Source: Pseudocercospora fijiensis CIRAD86 (lineage: Eukaryota; Ascomycota; Dothideomycetes; Mycosphaerellales; Mycosphaerellaceae). Taken from it: a DNA stretch of 64,000 nt. Positions 11,939 to 25,150 of the stretch are shown here, piece by piece. Under the pieces are notes generated by a model, which did no database searches, was not told where the DNA came from, and was given only the letters and a program-made list of their open reading frames with translations. The translations under genes and the position numbers were made by a program. Each line of letters opens with the position of its first letter. Position 1 is the stretch's first letter. The DNA lies in NCBI RefSeq assembly GCF_000340215.1, contig NW_006921538.1, forward strand, positions 4,629,606 to 4,693,605, given 5' to 3'.

Positions 11939-13047
11939 GACTAATAGGTCTATCGACCCTTTTACGTACCTTTATATATCCCTTAAGGGCGACCTCTAGA
12001 TACTACTGCCCTCGGATCGATTTAGCTGCCTTAACTTCCTCTACCGCGTATTCTCGAAGTATTATGCTTTCCTAGAGATCGTCCGAAACATCGTGCTTAT
12101 CGAGTTGCTAAAGCTCGTAGTCTAGGCCTACGAACCTATCTCGCTCCTAATTGTCGAGGCTATTTGCGGCCTACTCTAGATCCTATATATTGTAATCCGC
12201 GCTAGCATTAGTAATCGTAGCCGCGTCCTAGCCGAGCGCGCCTTCCTAAACGACCCTAGCGTTCGTATTATAATTATCTCTTCGTATATAGGAGCCGAGT
12301 CCGCTAACTACTAGAAGGTAGCTTTCTTTATAGTTATACTCTACGCCGTTTCGTTCCGTATTAAGTGCTAAGCTAGCGGTCGACTTTACCGTATAGGCTA
12401 AGAATACGATATAATAGTCTATATCTTAAATGTCGACGAAACTATTAATTAGGCCTTATAGTATAAGTACGAAGTGCGGTTCCTTAAGTAGATTCGCTCT
12501 ACCTATACCCTTAGCCCGGAAGATATAGAGGTTATTATACGAGACTACCTATTCTAAAACAACTATACTAAACAACGCGAAAACGACGCCGTAGAGGAGC
12601 CGACCGGCCTCGTTCGAGAGTCTATCGAGACGCGTATCTATACGGTTATAGCCGACGCTCTACTACGTACTATATATAGCGTACGCTCCCCTCGTACTAA
12701 CCCCGTATAGGCTAATATTATAGATCCTACTAGAAAGAATACGTTGCCGAACGAGACGCTGTTCTGTTTAGTATATAGCGGCACGGTTACTCGTAAGGTT
12801 ATCGGACAGATCTAGGATAGGAAGAGAGAAGGCGACGACTAGCTTATTAATAAGGACCTGCCTCCCGATTAAGTAGATAAGCTTAAGGTTAAGCTAGTCG
12901 CTAAGTACGTCGAGGACCGCTAGTACCTCTAGCGTAAGACTAGGCTACTAACTGTCTAATAAGATAAGGTTAATAATATCGTATAGTATTACGCCGACTA
13001 GCTTATATACAGAGATACCGTAAGGCTAGCGCACTTAAGTAGAACCG

Positions 13048-13156
13048 GTATATTCTCCTATTTAAACTTTAGGTATATACCTATTATTATATACTTTAGG
13101 TATATACCTAAAGTTTCTTCTAAATGTTTCTAAGTTAATACTAATAACGATTACAG
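13048..13156 (+). repeat. Intron 4 of E1 SNF2 gene, with P1 palindromes
   Basis: The donor is GTATAT, the branch ACTAATAAC is near 13,139, and the acceptor TTACAG ends at 13,156 (TTATAG in copy B). A P1 pair at 13,063-13,114 includes the exact palindrome CTTTAGGTATATACCTAAAG. Confidence 0.75.
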
Positions 13157-14185
13157 ATATCGTATCCTAGTTCTATAACTAGGTCGACTCGCTATCCGAC
13201 TATATTATTAACGGCCTCGCCTACGTTATAGAGAAGGAGGGTATAGTAGTCTCTCTATAGCTCCGATAAGACAGACCTCCGTTCTCCCTAATATAAACTA
13301 CCTCTCCCCTAGAAGAGGACGAAGAGTAGCCCCCTTAGAAGCCCGATCTATTATCCCTCGGCGAGGAGGTTAAGAATAGTGTTGTTAATAGCAAGTAGTA
13401 CGAATTAGTTACTACGGTAAACTAGAACCTAAACGCTATAAAGCCGACCGACCTAGCCTACGCTAAGGTTCGAAAGTCTCTATGCGAGCTTTAGAGCCTT
13501 ATTAGAGAGTAGGAGGACTACGAGGATTAACTAATAGTGTTTAAGGAGCGCTAGGCGGAGAAGGTAGCCGTAGCGTAGAAGAAAGCTTATATATTACTAT
13601 CGCCGCTAGATAGTCCTCTACTATCTCTATCGCCTCCTCTACTACCTCTACCCCTAGGTACGGTAAACGGCGATCTACTATATCCCTCCTCTCCCGTCCT
13701 ACTACTAGCTACGGTTAACGATAATCTACTACGTGCTCCTTTACCTAATAGCGACCTCTCCGATCGCTTAGATATACTACCTACTCCCTTATCCGGACCT
13801 CTAGAGCCGACTGCTATAGAGATCGCTACTACTATCTTAAACACTAAGGCTCTACGTAACAAGTTCGTTATCTTAAACCTACCTAGTTCGCCTCCTATAC
13901 CTAATAGTACCTAGGCGGTTAGCGAGACAGCGTTCGTAGATAGATTTAATCGGTTAAGTAGGTAGGGGCGAGTCCGGGCGTACGATTACCTACGAGATTT
14001 GTCGGGCGGTACTTACTAGAAGCAAGGCAAGAATCTATTTAATAAGTAGTAGGGCATTTAGCAATATAGTTGTCGGTAATATAGTTAAAGCTAGTTCGTA
14101 GTAGCAGATATCTCTCCTCTCCTATATTATATATATATATGTCTACTAGTTAGTAGCTTAGGGCGGAAATGCGTCTATAGTAATA

Positions 14186-14420
14186 AAAGTTTAGGTATAT
14201 ACCTAAAGTCTCTTCCTATACTAACGTAGTATTAAAGTATCTGTCTTAAAAACATATATACCTAATACTTAGTAGGTAGGTGTTGAAAATTGTCTATATC
14301 GGCGAAAGTTTAGATATATACTAAAAGTTTCTCCCTCTACTAATATAGTATCAAAGTATCTATTATAAAAAACATATATATATAATAGCTAGTTAGTTAA
14401 AAATTGTCTATAGCTATACG
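14186..14420. repeat. 119-bp tandem duplication with P1 palindrome
   Basis: Two units start at 14,186 and 14,305 (period 119). Each has a P1 palindrome, a CTAAC/CTAAT-TAG group like an intron end, a TATAT run and a shared TTGTCTATA end. The second unit is more heavily converted to TA. It sits at the 3' end of the SNF2 gene, so it could be the last introns or an E1 terminal repeat. Confidence 0.65.
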
Positions 14421-15279
14421 CGAATACGTTTAGTATACGGCTCGCATTCGAGATATAGCTCGCTATCGCCTACGAGACGTCGCGTTCGAGATATAGCGAG
14501 ATATCGCGTTTAAGATATAGCTCGCTATCGCCTTCGAGATTAAGCGTTTATACTATCGCGTTCGAGATATTGTATCCGAGATATCGTATTCGAGATATCG
14601 CTCGCTATTGTATTCGAGATATCGCTCGCTATTATATTCGGGATATCGCTCGCTATTGCGTTCGAGATATCCCTTTCGAGATATCGTATCCGAGATATCG
14701 TATTCGAGATATCGCTCGCTATCGCGTTTAAGATATCGTATTTTAGGTATCGCGTTTAAGATATAGCTCGCTATCGCCTTCGAGATATCGCGTTCGAGAT
14801 ACGGCTTACTATCGCGTTCGAGATATCGTATTTAAGATATCGTATTTAAGATATAGCTCGCTATCGCCTTCGAGATATTACGTTCGAGATACGGCTCGCT
14901 ATCGCCCTTTTCGATAATAAGATATTATATTCGGGATATAGGTCGCTTTCGCCTTCGGGATATAGGTCGCTCTTAGGATACGGGTCGCTTTCGCCTTCGG
15001 GATATAGGTCGCTCTCGGGATGCGGGTCGCTTTCGCCTTCGGAATATAGGTCGCTCTCGGGATACGGGTCGCTTTCGCCTTTAGGATATAAGTCGCTCTT
15101 AGGATACGGATCGCTTTCGCCTTCGGGATATAGGTCGCTCTCGGGATATAGCTCGCTTCCGGATTTCGGAAAGCGGCTTACCCTTAGATTTCGGGAAGCG
15201 GCTCGCTCTCGGATATTAGAAAGTAGGGGTTACCTCGGTATTCGGCCCGCTTTCGGATATATCTCGGATCCGGCTCCGA
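14421..15279. repeat. Satellite of about 24-bp units between E1 and TLH
   Basis: The first part (to about 14,910) is built of TTCGAGATATCGCTCGCTATCGCG-like 24-bp units with variants. The second (about 14,930-15,150) is a higher-order form alternating GGGATATAGGTCGCT and GGGATACGGGTCGCT groups. It ends directly at the TLH homology (15,280). It could in part be decayed coding repeat, since one frame gives an RDIARYRV octapeptide repeat, but no gene around it supports that. It is absent at the second TLH copy. Confidence 0.8.
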
Positions 15280-18200
15280 CTAGATCCTAGAGCTAAATAT
15301 TCTAGTATTATAATATTCGAGTATATAGCGTAGGCGCGGCCGTACGTCCTCTAAATACTAAATAGGGATATTAGAATATTTATACTAAAACGTTTACTTT
15401 CTATTAGTAGACCTCGCCTACGGCCGTAGAATTCGCCTATAGCCGTTTCTTCTCGTTATCCCTAAGAGTCGGTTTTATACCTATATATTGTTTATATACG
15501 ACTCCCTTTACGTCGCTTCTACGCAAAGTTTAGATAATCTACCTTCGCGTCCTAAGTCTCGCTAATCTATCCTAGCGTAAATATAGCTACTAGATAATCT
15601 ATTCTTTTTATTAGTAGCTTGTTACTTTATACTATTACCTTACTATTATAGCAGATTACTAGCCTCTTTATTATATATAAGTATAGGTTTCTTCTTTATA
15701 AGTATAACGCGCGTCTAATAGAGATGTCTCGACCCGACTTAATCTTATTACTCCCGCGTAGTATAAAGATTTCCTCGTAGTATAGAAACTAACCGACGAG
15801 AACGCAATAGCTCTTAAAGTCCTATACGGACCTAACGAACCTAGAACTACGAAGGTAGACACACTTAGGCGTATATTCGAATAGATCGGTAATTCTATTA
15901 AGAGTAACTCGGTTAGGGCGACTATACTCTAGCGGTACGCTCTATAGTATAAAATCTAGGAGACTAGTACTAATCCTTTACTCTATATATCCTAAGCCTT
16001 CGTTCGAAGCCTCGACTAGTACGGCCTAATCTATTACGCCGTCGTCCTCGGAATATCTATAGACGCCTCCCGCCGAGTAAGTAACTATATTATCGAAGCC
16101 GCCTAAGGCGAAGATTGGTTTACTTAAGCCTCGGAGCTTGTCCGGCTTCCGTTTAGCGCTCTACTTTTAGTACCTAAACGCATTCTCGCTAACATTGTAG
16201 CTACTACTCGGATTAGACTTAGTCTCGAAGAAGCCTATCGCTTCTAGATATAAGGCAAATAGAAGAGGCTCGCGGAAGCCTAGAATAGTCGCGTTAATAA
16301 GAGGAAGAGCGCTCTTTACGATTTTATTACCGGTAGTAATATTACTGCTATAAGAGACGCTTATAAACCGAAACCTAGCAAGGAACGTACGATATAGGCC
16401 TACCTACCTAACATTCCTAAAGACTATATCGTTCTCTAAGGCTTTAAGATAGGGCGCAATTTACTAGCGCCGAAAAAACACCTATTATACGCCTTACGTA
16501 AAAAACATCTAAGGAAACCTAGGGTTAAAGCGGGTAGTAATACACTAGTACTAGATTTATAGCTAGAAGACGATAGCGTAGAACCCGATATACCGGTATT
16601 AGACGACGAAGGAGGGAAAGGTACCTAGGACAATCCTCTTAATATAGACGGAGATATAGCTTCTAATTTTCTTAATATATACGATAGATTAGAGCTCCGT
16701 TTATAATGTCGCCGGCTTAGCCGTAGAGAAGGGATAGAAGCCTACTATGCCTACTACCGCAAATAGTAGATAGACTTTACCTATGCTTTGCTACCGAATA
16801 TTAGAGAGCGTCTCGCTACGTTAGGCCGGCTACTATATATATAAACTTTAATTACTCCGTTCCTACTACGTACCGTCCCTATACCTAATATATATAAATA
16901 CTAACTATTTTGCTATATAGCGAAAGATCTACCCGTTTTCTAGCTAGTAAAGTAGTCTGTATCTTATACCTTTTACTTAATCTTACGACCGCCTCGCTTA
17001 GAAGCCCGTAACCTATACGTATATAGCTCCCTACTATCCCGAGGTAGATTAGCTCGTAGCTATATACTATCTATTCTAACCGCCTGCCCGGATTTATAAC
17101 TAGTTTATACCTACGCTATACTAGGTTATATTCTATACGACCTTCGCCTTATTATTTTCCTATATACTATTTATAGTAGATACGGCCTATATAGAGATGC
17201 TATTAAGGTTTGGGTTAGACAATCCGCGCCTTAACTACTTTAGTCTATAAAGGAGGCGATAGATATACGTCCGTTAACGCGCTCTCGCGATTAATATATT
17301 ATTACGATCGAGATTATTAGGGTTATAAGAACTACTCCTAATACCTAGGGACCTATATATCGGAAAGACACCGTTTCGAGGATTACTTCTATTATCTTCC
17401 TTAATATCGCATTATTAAGTACGTAACTTACCGATACGCCGTACCCCCTTACTATTTTTACGCTTACCTTAGCCGCTAATACCGATATACTATTCCTATT
17501 ACTATCCGTCGCCTTCTTATCGAAGAATTTAAGCCGTTCCCCGATGTTGCTATAATACCCGACTAGGTGATTTGGCCCTAGCTAACCGATAATTAAGCCC
17601 TAGAGTTCCCGCTCTACTTCGATTATTTCTAATATACTACTATCGACGAATAGGGCGAACAATATACGGCTGTCTTTTACTCGCGTACCTCGATATAAGA
17701 GCATTATAAAACGCGATACAAGTAGACTAATACCTAGACTCGGGGCGGTAGTAGAAAAGCCCGCCTATAAGAGATACCTAATCGCCTATAGGAGAGTAAT
17801 GTCTACGTATAGTAATTCTTCTGCCCTAAAGCTAGGTACGAACCCGGATAGAATCGCCTATTCTAGGTCTATCGTCGCGCTCGTATAGTGCCTATTCCCT
17901 CCTTATTATATAACGACTAGTTTGCGTCTACCCTAATTAAAGCCTAGGCCGATATCTAGGAGAAACTAGACGAGGATTAAAATATCGTTTATAATAGCTT
18001 AGCCTACGTATCTGCCCTCCCTCCCTAGATTTAGTAACTCTTTATCGACCTTTACGTCGTCTTACTCTATAAAAACGAAATATAGGCCGCTATCCGCCTC
18101 CCTAAAGAAGATAATAAGCCCTATACCGTAGAAGTTATCGCTATCGCTCGCCGAGCGTTCTCTTATACGATAAGGCATTATAGCGAAAGTAGCCCCTATT

Positions 18201-21200
18201 TTAACCTTACTAATTCCCGTAAGTAAGCCCTCGCTAACTTTTATAATATAATATAGAAGTCCGACTATTATAAATATTTTCGCTTTCGGCGCTATAAGAC
18301 CCGCTCGAGTGAACTCGAATACGCCGACGCTATACTATACGCGCTAGTATATTTTATTCGTTATATCTCCTCTAAAGTTCTATTTTTCCCTTTTATAATA
18401 TCGCTTACCGATAAACTTAACGACGACGTCGACGCCGAAGTCGCTAGTTAAGTAAGCGATAAAGTCGACGAAAAAGTCGACTATAGCCCTATCTAAGTAA
18501 CGCTAACCGACGAATAGCGCGAACTCTAGAATAAACTTAGCGACCGCGTCCGAAGCGGTATTACCGAGACCGAAGAACTAGAACTGTATCCTCTTATTTC
18601 CTAGTTATTACTCTCTCTATTCTAGTACCTAATTAGTAGTCGTCGGTTCTACTTCCTGCTCCTTAGCTACCTCGCCCTTTATACGATATAACCGTATTTA
18701 GGCGTATAGCGGGAGCCGAACGACTTTAATTACTATCTCTCCGCTATTATTTAGATAGGGCAACTCCTCGTATTTAACTACTTCCGGCGTTATAACTAGG
18801 GCTTCGACCGCGACGACGAAGTTTTAGAGGCTATTAAGTATAAGATAGAGTTACTCTTTACGCGAGAGACCGCTATCCGAGAAATTGTCCGCTAGCGTTA
18901 GTGCCCTCTTCGCCTTTACTAGCAACTATATATCGACTAATTAGGCTATCTAGGCCGCCGACGGTAAATCCGTTTAATTTAGGGACGTCGTACTACGAGT
19001 TATAGACCTAACTATCCTACTCGAGTATTGCTATCGATAGGCGTATAAGATCCTACGGCGCGACCTCCTTTTCGGACTTCCGTATAACTCTATTCCCCTT
19101 ACCGACCTTTATAACCGCTCCGAAGAAACTACCGTCTACTTTAGCTTCCTCTAGAATAAGCGTAATACTACTATCGTTAACCTAGCTCGGACGTTCGTTA
19201 TTAACGCTATCGCTAGTAATCCGGCTCTATTATATTTGTACTTAGAGGCCGGTTTAGATATACTCCGCCTTAGCTCGGTAGTTAGCGCGTATAAGCATTA
19301 CGTCTAAGAGTTCCTCTAGCTACTTAGCGTCCTTATATTTATTAGTAGCGGTTAGCCCGCCCGCGAACCCGAATTCTTCTTAGCGACATAGCGTAACACT
19401 TAGTCGGTCCGCTCTATTACTATCCGAGATAGATACGTTATAATTTACCTAACCTATACTAAGCTCCGCTAGAAGCTAAATAATAAACAAAACGTCCGCT
19501 TCCTATTTAAGCTCGGCTGCCTACTTATCGATTACCTTATATATATTTAACTATTTCGCGAGCTCTACTAGTATTAATCTAACCCCGGGTAGGTACTTAG
19601 TCCTTTCCTCTAGTCTAAGGACAACCTTATCTAGTCGGATAATACTATAACCCGATACCTTCGTCGATAGACTATAGCCGCTAGCCTACCTACCTTCGGT
19701 ATTAGCGAGTAGCGTTACTTCTCTGTCGCTATCGTTAAGAAATTCTTTAGTAAGTTCGTAGGCTTCGATTAATTAGACGCGGACGACGAAGATAACGAGG
19801 TCGACGATATAGAGGTAGCTATAGCTAGGTAGCGTAACTATAGTCTCTATACCGCTAACATTTTATATACTAACGCTAATCTATTCGCCGCGTCGTCTAA
19901 CTTATAGGATAGCTTAATCTAAGGCGGGTACTGCGCGTCTCGTATCTAGTCGAACTTCCTCTAGCTTCCTACCGCTATTACTCGCTACTAGGGGACCTAG
20001 CCGTCGCTAGATAGCTCTATTAGTAACCTCTTAGTACTCGAGAATAGTAGTCTCGCCCCTGTTTTTACCCTCGATAAAGCCCTATAGTACGCGCGCGAAA
20101 TTATATAAAACCCGTAGCTATAGTAGAAGAGCGAGGGTTAAGCGACCGCTATACGATAGATCCTCTCCCTCGAGGCCTAACTACTCGTCGTCCTCGGCAC
20201 TAGCGCTAGTAAGAGTCTCCTCTTTATAGTTCCTTACTATATAAAAGGTGCGCGGACTACCGTACTTATCCTTCCTCTAGTTGCTCTACGAGTTAATATA
20301 CTTACCCGACTTAAAGCCGCTAAAGTGTTCTACGTAGTATAGTAACTAGGAATAGAGCGCCCCGCTTCCCTTATTCTAGTTAGCGCTAAGGCCGCCTACT
20401 CTATCTAATTTATTATATATATATAGCGTCTCGGGGTCTAGAACTAGCTCGATTGTATCTTTGTCGACGAGTGCTATTTAACTGTAACCGCGTTGCCGTA
20501 CCGCTCTATCTTTCGCTAATTTAGCTATCTCGGGTCGATTAGTACCTAGGTCGTCTACCTAACCGCTACTCTACTACTATTAATAGAACCTAAATTCCTA
20601 TAGCGTAACGTTATCGCCTAGCCTATAATAGTACGGCGGAGTACTAATCGCGCTAATATTGTATATCGTGTTTCCTTATACTAGTAGGTATAGTTACTAC
20701 TTATAGCTATACGACTTATTAGGAAGCAACCTAGGGCGAGTATATTCGTACCTAGCGATCGCGTCCTAGTATTCGTATATAGTCTCGACTACGCCGAGTA
20801 GCTAGCGAGGGAAATTAATTGCCCGTACTTTACTACCGCTAGTAGAACTACTAGCGAGAAAGAATAGCTACTCGACGCCTAGCTTAATAGTACCGACAAT
20901 CTATTTCTCGTCGCTACTCCTACACTCGGCGAAGGATTCGACGTACTACGTATTCGGGTTGTTATCTACGTCGGCCTCCTACCCTTACTAATATTATTCG
21001 TATAATAGTCTAGTCGCGCTAGGCGAGATAGAAAGCTAGTACTATCTTACCTCCTACTACTAACCGAACTAACTATACTAGTAACAGTCGATTAGAGTAA
21101 GCTTAGCTTCGATTAATACTCTTACGTAGATAACGTTAGTTATATATAGCAGCGCGAGAGGCAAGCTATATAGCAATATACTCGCGTAGGTAAATGTTTG

Positions 21201-21907
21201 CGTCTAATTATATCTAATTACCTCGATAGTCCCTAATTCCGCCTAACGTATATATCTAACCTAGACGATAGTAACGAGCTCTACTAACGATATATATACC
21301 GACTAGTACCGCCTCTAACCTAGCCCGAAACGCCGTAGGCTTAGGCGATCTGTCGGTAGACTACCTATTTCTAGCGCATCTAGTAAAACGAAGCTAGTAG
21401 TATAATATAGTTCGACCGCAACCTCGCCGTTATCTAATAACTATATACTATCTACCGCTTCGTTAATCCCCGCCTCCCTATATACTAATTCTCTTAATGC
21501 CTACGCGCTAACTTCGTAGTTGCAAAGAAGAGGCAAGCGCTCTAGGCTAAGCCGATCGAGAGGTACTATACCTACTTCTACTACTATTTCCCTTTTACTA
21601 TATACTAGGAATATAGCAAGCAAACACGGAGTTGTTAACGGCTAGACGTTATATAGCTAGTCGCTATCGGCGTATTCTAGTCGCTATAGATAGGTCCTAC
21701 TTAGATCCAGGATAAATTCTAGTACTAATTTAAAACGCTAGAGAAATACCTCGGGTAGATAACTTAGAGCACTATATAGGATAGAGAAAAGGCTATCTAA
21801 GGTGTTCGTCTCTACGCTATCGCTATCGAGTACGTTCTAGCTAGGAACGTTAAACTAGATCCGGTACCCGCTAACAACTATATAGAGTAGGAATTCTAGA
21901 CGCTAAC
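15280..21907 (+). pseudogene. Telomere-linked RecQ helicase (TLH) gene, copy 1
   Basis: RecQ helicases unwind DNA 3' to 5'; this fungal class sits next to telomeres. Homology with copy 2 starts at 15,280; the protein frame is clear from about 15,768 (start uncertain; an ATG at 15,724 is in another frame). The long N-terminal part has the SSGQPAREP-type motif near 19,344, which I associate with fungal telomere-linked helicases. The RecQ domain has Walker A at 20,196-20,216 (GTSASKS, from GTGAGKS), DECH box at 20,466-20,477 (DECY), and motif VI near 21,008-21,036 (SSRARRDRK, from SGRAGRDRK). Stops are at Gln/Trp sites. A likely intron with P2 palindromes is near 16,890-16,975. The frame fades at about 21,907, where another P2 palindrome begins. 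Confidence 0.85.
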
Positions 21908-21983
21908 TATTTCGCTAGCTAGAAAAAAAACAATAATATACCGGTCGTACTATTTACTTTTCCGTCTAGCGAAATAGTCGGTA
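21906..21983. repeat. P2 palindrome pair after TLH copy 1
   Basis: ACTATTTCGCTAG at the left and CTAGCGAAATAGT at the right are exact reverse complements, separated by about 50 bases. This is the P2 family and follows the end of the TLH frame. Confidence 0.75.
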
Positions 21984-24900
21984 CGTAGCTATATTATCGC
22001 TATATTAACTCGGCAGTTAGGCGGGAGTAATAGTCTCTAATCTACTAACGACATTATTATACTAGTATTCTTATTAAATTAATAACGCTATAGCGTCGCT
22101 ACGCTCGTACGCTATAGTATAAGATATCTACCGACGTTAGAAGTAGAGTATATAACTAAATAGTTATAGCTAGCATTTACCTATATCGGTAGACCGTTTA
22201 AGTTAAATACGGATAGAGCGTAGTTAGTCGAGATCTAAAATATAAACTATCTATCTACCAAACTACTATTACTCGATATATTCTACTCTCTCTATCCTTA
22301 CCCTAACTGCCTCCTCGTCGCCTTTCGCCTACGTCGTATATTAACCTACCGACGATAATATACTAATAGTATCGTCGCCCTTTATCGGAGTATTTCTGCC
22401 CGTAGACTTGTTATCTCTACTACTATCTCTACGATCTGTTCCTCTAGTACCTCTATACTTAGCTACTCCTTATTTATTGTTCGCCCTTATACTACCTAGC
22501 CGGCCGACAAATCTTCCTCTACGCTCCTCCTCCCGCTTACCCCCTATTTATCGTAGCCTTTGCCTAGTCTACCTATTCCTCCCTTATTAACCTCTATTAT
22601 ACCCTTACTTAATCTACTTATTACTCTCTCGTTAACTTCTATTATGCCCTTACCTACTATTATATTACTACCTACTAGTATACTATCTACCTAATCGCTA
22701 GGCCTATTAACCCGCGCCTACGTCGCTAACTTATCTAGTCGCTATTCCCCTATTTCTATCCTATAATAGTATATTTCCTATGTAAATGAAAACGCTATAT
22801 ATTCTACGTAATATAACTATTTCTCCTCCGCCGAGAAGCTCGCCTAGTTATACTATAGAAGTAGTAGTAGTCGCTTGTATAACTATCGTTATATTAATAT
22901 TCTATCGTAATACTCGGCTATATTACCGGTCGCTAGCGCCGGCTCGGTATAACTCGCTAATATTTAGTAGTCGGCTATCTCGGTAGTCTTACTCGTATCT
23001 ACGCGACGGCTAGCCGTAGAGAGAAGTTTCGGAATAGCGACGTACTCGAGCAGTTTAGTAGGCGAAATCGGATAAAGATAGGATACGGATAACCTCTAGA
23101 ACCGACGTCCTCTTATATCTTTCCTCGCTATATATATTAGACTACCTACCGTATCGCTACTTTATCTATTATTATAGCCGATCCTACCTTACGTCCTCCT
23201 AGAACCGTACGTAAACTCGATTAAATTTTACCGTACCGCTCGTACCTACGCGTCCGCCTCTACTTATCGTATACTATTTCTTTTATAATATACTACTTAC
23301 CTACGCACTCTCTCTAGTATACTCGAATAGCGCGGTTATACTATACCGTATTTCGATCTAGGCGTCGCATTTGAAATCCGCGTATATAAGTTAGGTTTAA
23401 TTTAATCTCTCCTCGTACGTCGTTATATATTATCTATCGTAATCTCTTATATTCTCTCTAGCCCCTACTATTACTTAGGGGTCGAGCGCTAATACTATAG
23501 CTCTCTCGCCTCGCATTTATATATACTATCGACGGTAGCAAATAAAGTGCTACTTACCCGGGTTATTTCTTACTACCGGTATCTACTTTATACCTATTAT
23601 CCTAGCGAGTACGCTAATACCCCGACCGATCGACGTGCTAGCTTAGTTTCTATACTATCGCACTAACTATAGGCCTCCTCTAGTAGTTAGGTTAGATCTC
23701 GCTAGTAGAGGATATACTCGGTTAAGTCGGATTATACCCCGTATAACTTAACGTAGGTATACTTGCTAGACAATCTACCGGTTTTTCCCTATCTCGCGAT
23801 ACCTGTATTAAAATACTAGAACCTATCGGTAGAGGAGTTAGCTAGATCGAGTATTATTAGATATAAGCTATTTATAGAGATCTTATACGTTAACCTGCTT
23901 ATATATATAGCATAGTCGATACTACGCCGCAGTGCCGCTAAACATCGCTAGCTACGTATAGGAGGTAAATGTATATAGTTATAGTGCTACCGGAATTTCT
24001 ATATCTAGCACTTCTATCGTACAAGACTTAGGCGTTATATAACCTAGGGCTAATCTACTAAACGACGATTAGATACGAACCGGTTTGCTAGGTAGCAAAC
24101 TATATTATCTATATTACTTTTGCTAGCTAGTAAAATAGTTAGTACTCTCGCATTGTAATTGCGGTTATAGCAGATGCGTCTACTAGCTATAGGTCGTAGT
24201 ATAGTAACGCTACTAAGGCTCGAACCCTAATTGCGCTATCTATCCCTAGATATAGCTCGACTATTATACCTCGCCGACTAGATTTTATCGTATATCGTCT
24301 GTTAGGACGTCCGGTATACTATCTATACCGTTATCGCAGCCTTAGCTATCTTAGTCTAGTATATTCTTACTTACCTAGTAGTCTACTATTATCTAATCCG
24401 GCTATTGTCGAGGCAATCCGATATATCCTTACGTTATAATACTAACGGACCCGTATACGGACTTGTTAGGCTATATACTAGTTTATATATAGTTATTATA
24501 TATGCAATAAAATACTACGATTAACTCGGTTAGTATTCGGTTCTTAAAACTGTTAACTCGTAATATCGTAGAATAGATAGCGGTTAGTTCGTCTACCCGG
24601 GATATACGTCCGAAATTATAGTATATTTTCGAACGACTACAATTCTCGAAAACTAATTTCTCCCCCGATCGATTAGATAACAACGCCCTAATCTAACGAC
24701 ATCTTTTATTATTTATCTACCCGAATATAAACCTACTATAACCGAGACAGTCCGAGCAAATTAGTAACCTTACCGCTGCTAAGATTTACCCTAATCGTTG
24801 CTAACCCTCGGGTCTAGCTTACTTACGTATTACGCTCTATATACTAACGGCGTTTTCTAGGGCAGGTTTTATAGGTTACCTCCTCCTACTACCGTATATT

Positions 24901-25150
24901 ATATAGTAAATTATTAATAGTATAATGCTAAACTGTTTTGCCGCCTAGCAAACTGCCGGGCTATTATCTATTTTCCTAGCTAGCAAAACGGTTAGTACTC
25001 TTATATAGTCGTATTTATTATCCTATAGTTTAACGGGTTAGGGAAATACGAGGCGGTCTATATTACTTAACTACTATATCTACTTAGAGACGATAGTATA
25101 TATACATCGAATGCATTACGTGTAATATACTTAGTATAGGCTTATATATA
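21984..25150. other. Unassigned RIP-damaged region
   Basis: No recognisable gene. On the minus strand, about 22,780-22,400 reads as a charged, possibly coiled-coil stretch (EVNERVI, EVLEEQIVEIVVEI) with stops at Gln-like sites, so it may be the end of a decayed gene. Open frames at 22,408-22,590 and 22,786-22,986 (+) and 24,483-24,683 (-) look accidental. P2 palindromes lie at about 24,117-24,141, 24,951-24,972 and 24,973-24,995. Nothing else is seen. Confidence 0.5.

Larger units (their letters stand above)
7942..14160 (+). pseudogene. SNF2-family helicase gene of E1, copy A
   Basis: SNF2 proteins are ATP-driven DNA translocases. The frame starts at an ATA at 7942 (taken as RIP-altered ATG; MAMSSLL-like start, basic N-terminus). 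Motif I is at 10,161-10,187 (GDDVSLGKT), motif II at 11,105-11,119 (ADEGY, from DEGH), motif III near 11,395 (LTGCP, from LTGTP), motif V near 12,270-12,310 (SYIGAESANY), and motif VI at 12,369-12,401 (QASGRLYRIGQ with both Gln as TAA). Four introns fit GT..CTAAC..AG: 8431-8753, 10,255-10,418, 11,839-11,938 (donor now AT), and 13,048-13,156; each holds P1 palindromes. A Pro/Ser/Thr-rich tail follows. Stops lie at Gln and Trp sites. The C-terminal end is uncertain, and a fifth intron-like piece lies at about 14,178-14,234. Confidence 0.85.
1..14420 (+). mobile_element. Repeat element E1, copy A (open to the left, LINE inserted)
   Basis: Positions 1-13,516 align almost base for base with 55,393-64,000, apart from the LINE at 729-5626. 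Window base 1 matches 55,393. The unit carries the end of an unknown large gene (+), an F-box-like gene (-) and a SNF2 helicase gene (+), with P1 palindromes in every spacer and intron. Differences between copies are mostly CA/TG against TA, as expected of independent RIP on two copies. No terminal inverted repeats or target duplication could be seen because the left end lies outside the window. The right limit is set by the change to satellite near 14,420. It may be a large transposon or a segmental duplication; I cannot decide which. Confidence 0.75.

Noticed and set aside
13587..13862. Open frame on the minus strand within the E1 SNF2 tail
   Set aside because: It lies opposite the Pro/Ser/Thr-rich C-terminal part of the helicase frame and has no support of its own; taken as a shadow. 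The same holds for 7923-8153, 9455-9685 and 59,939-60,169 on the minus strand.
15671..15862. Minus-strand open frame at the TLH start
   Set aside because: It overlaps the leader and first codons of TLH and shows no protein-like features; shadow.
21984..25150. Further TLH exons beyond 21,907
   Set aside because: No readable helicase or zinc-finger motif was found past the P2 pair, and copy 2 ends before this point, so there is no comparison to support it.
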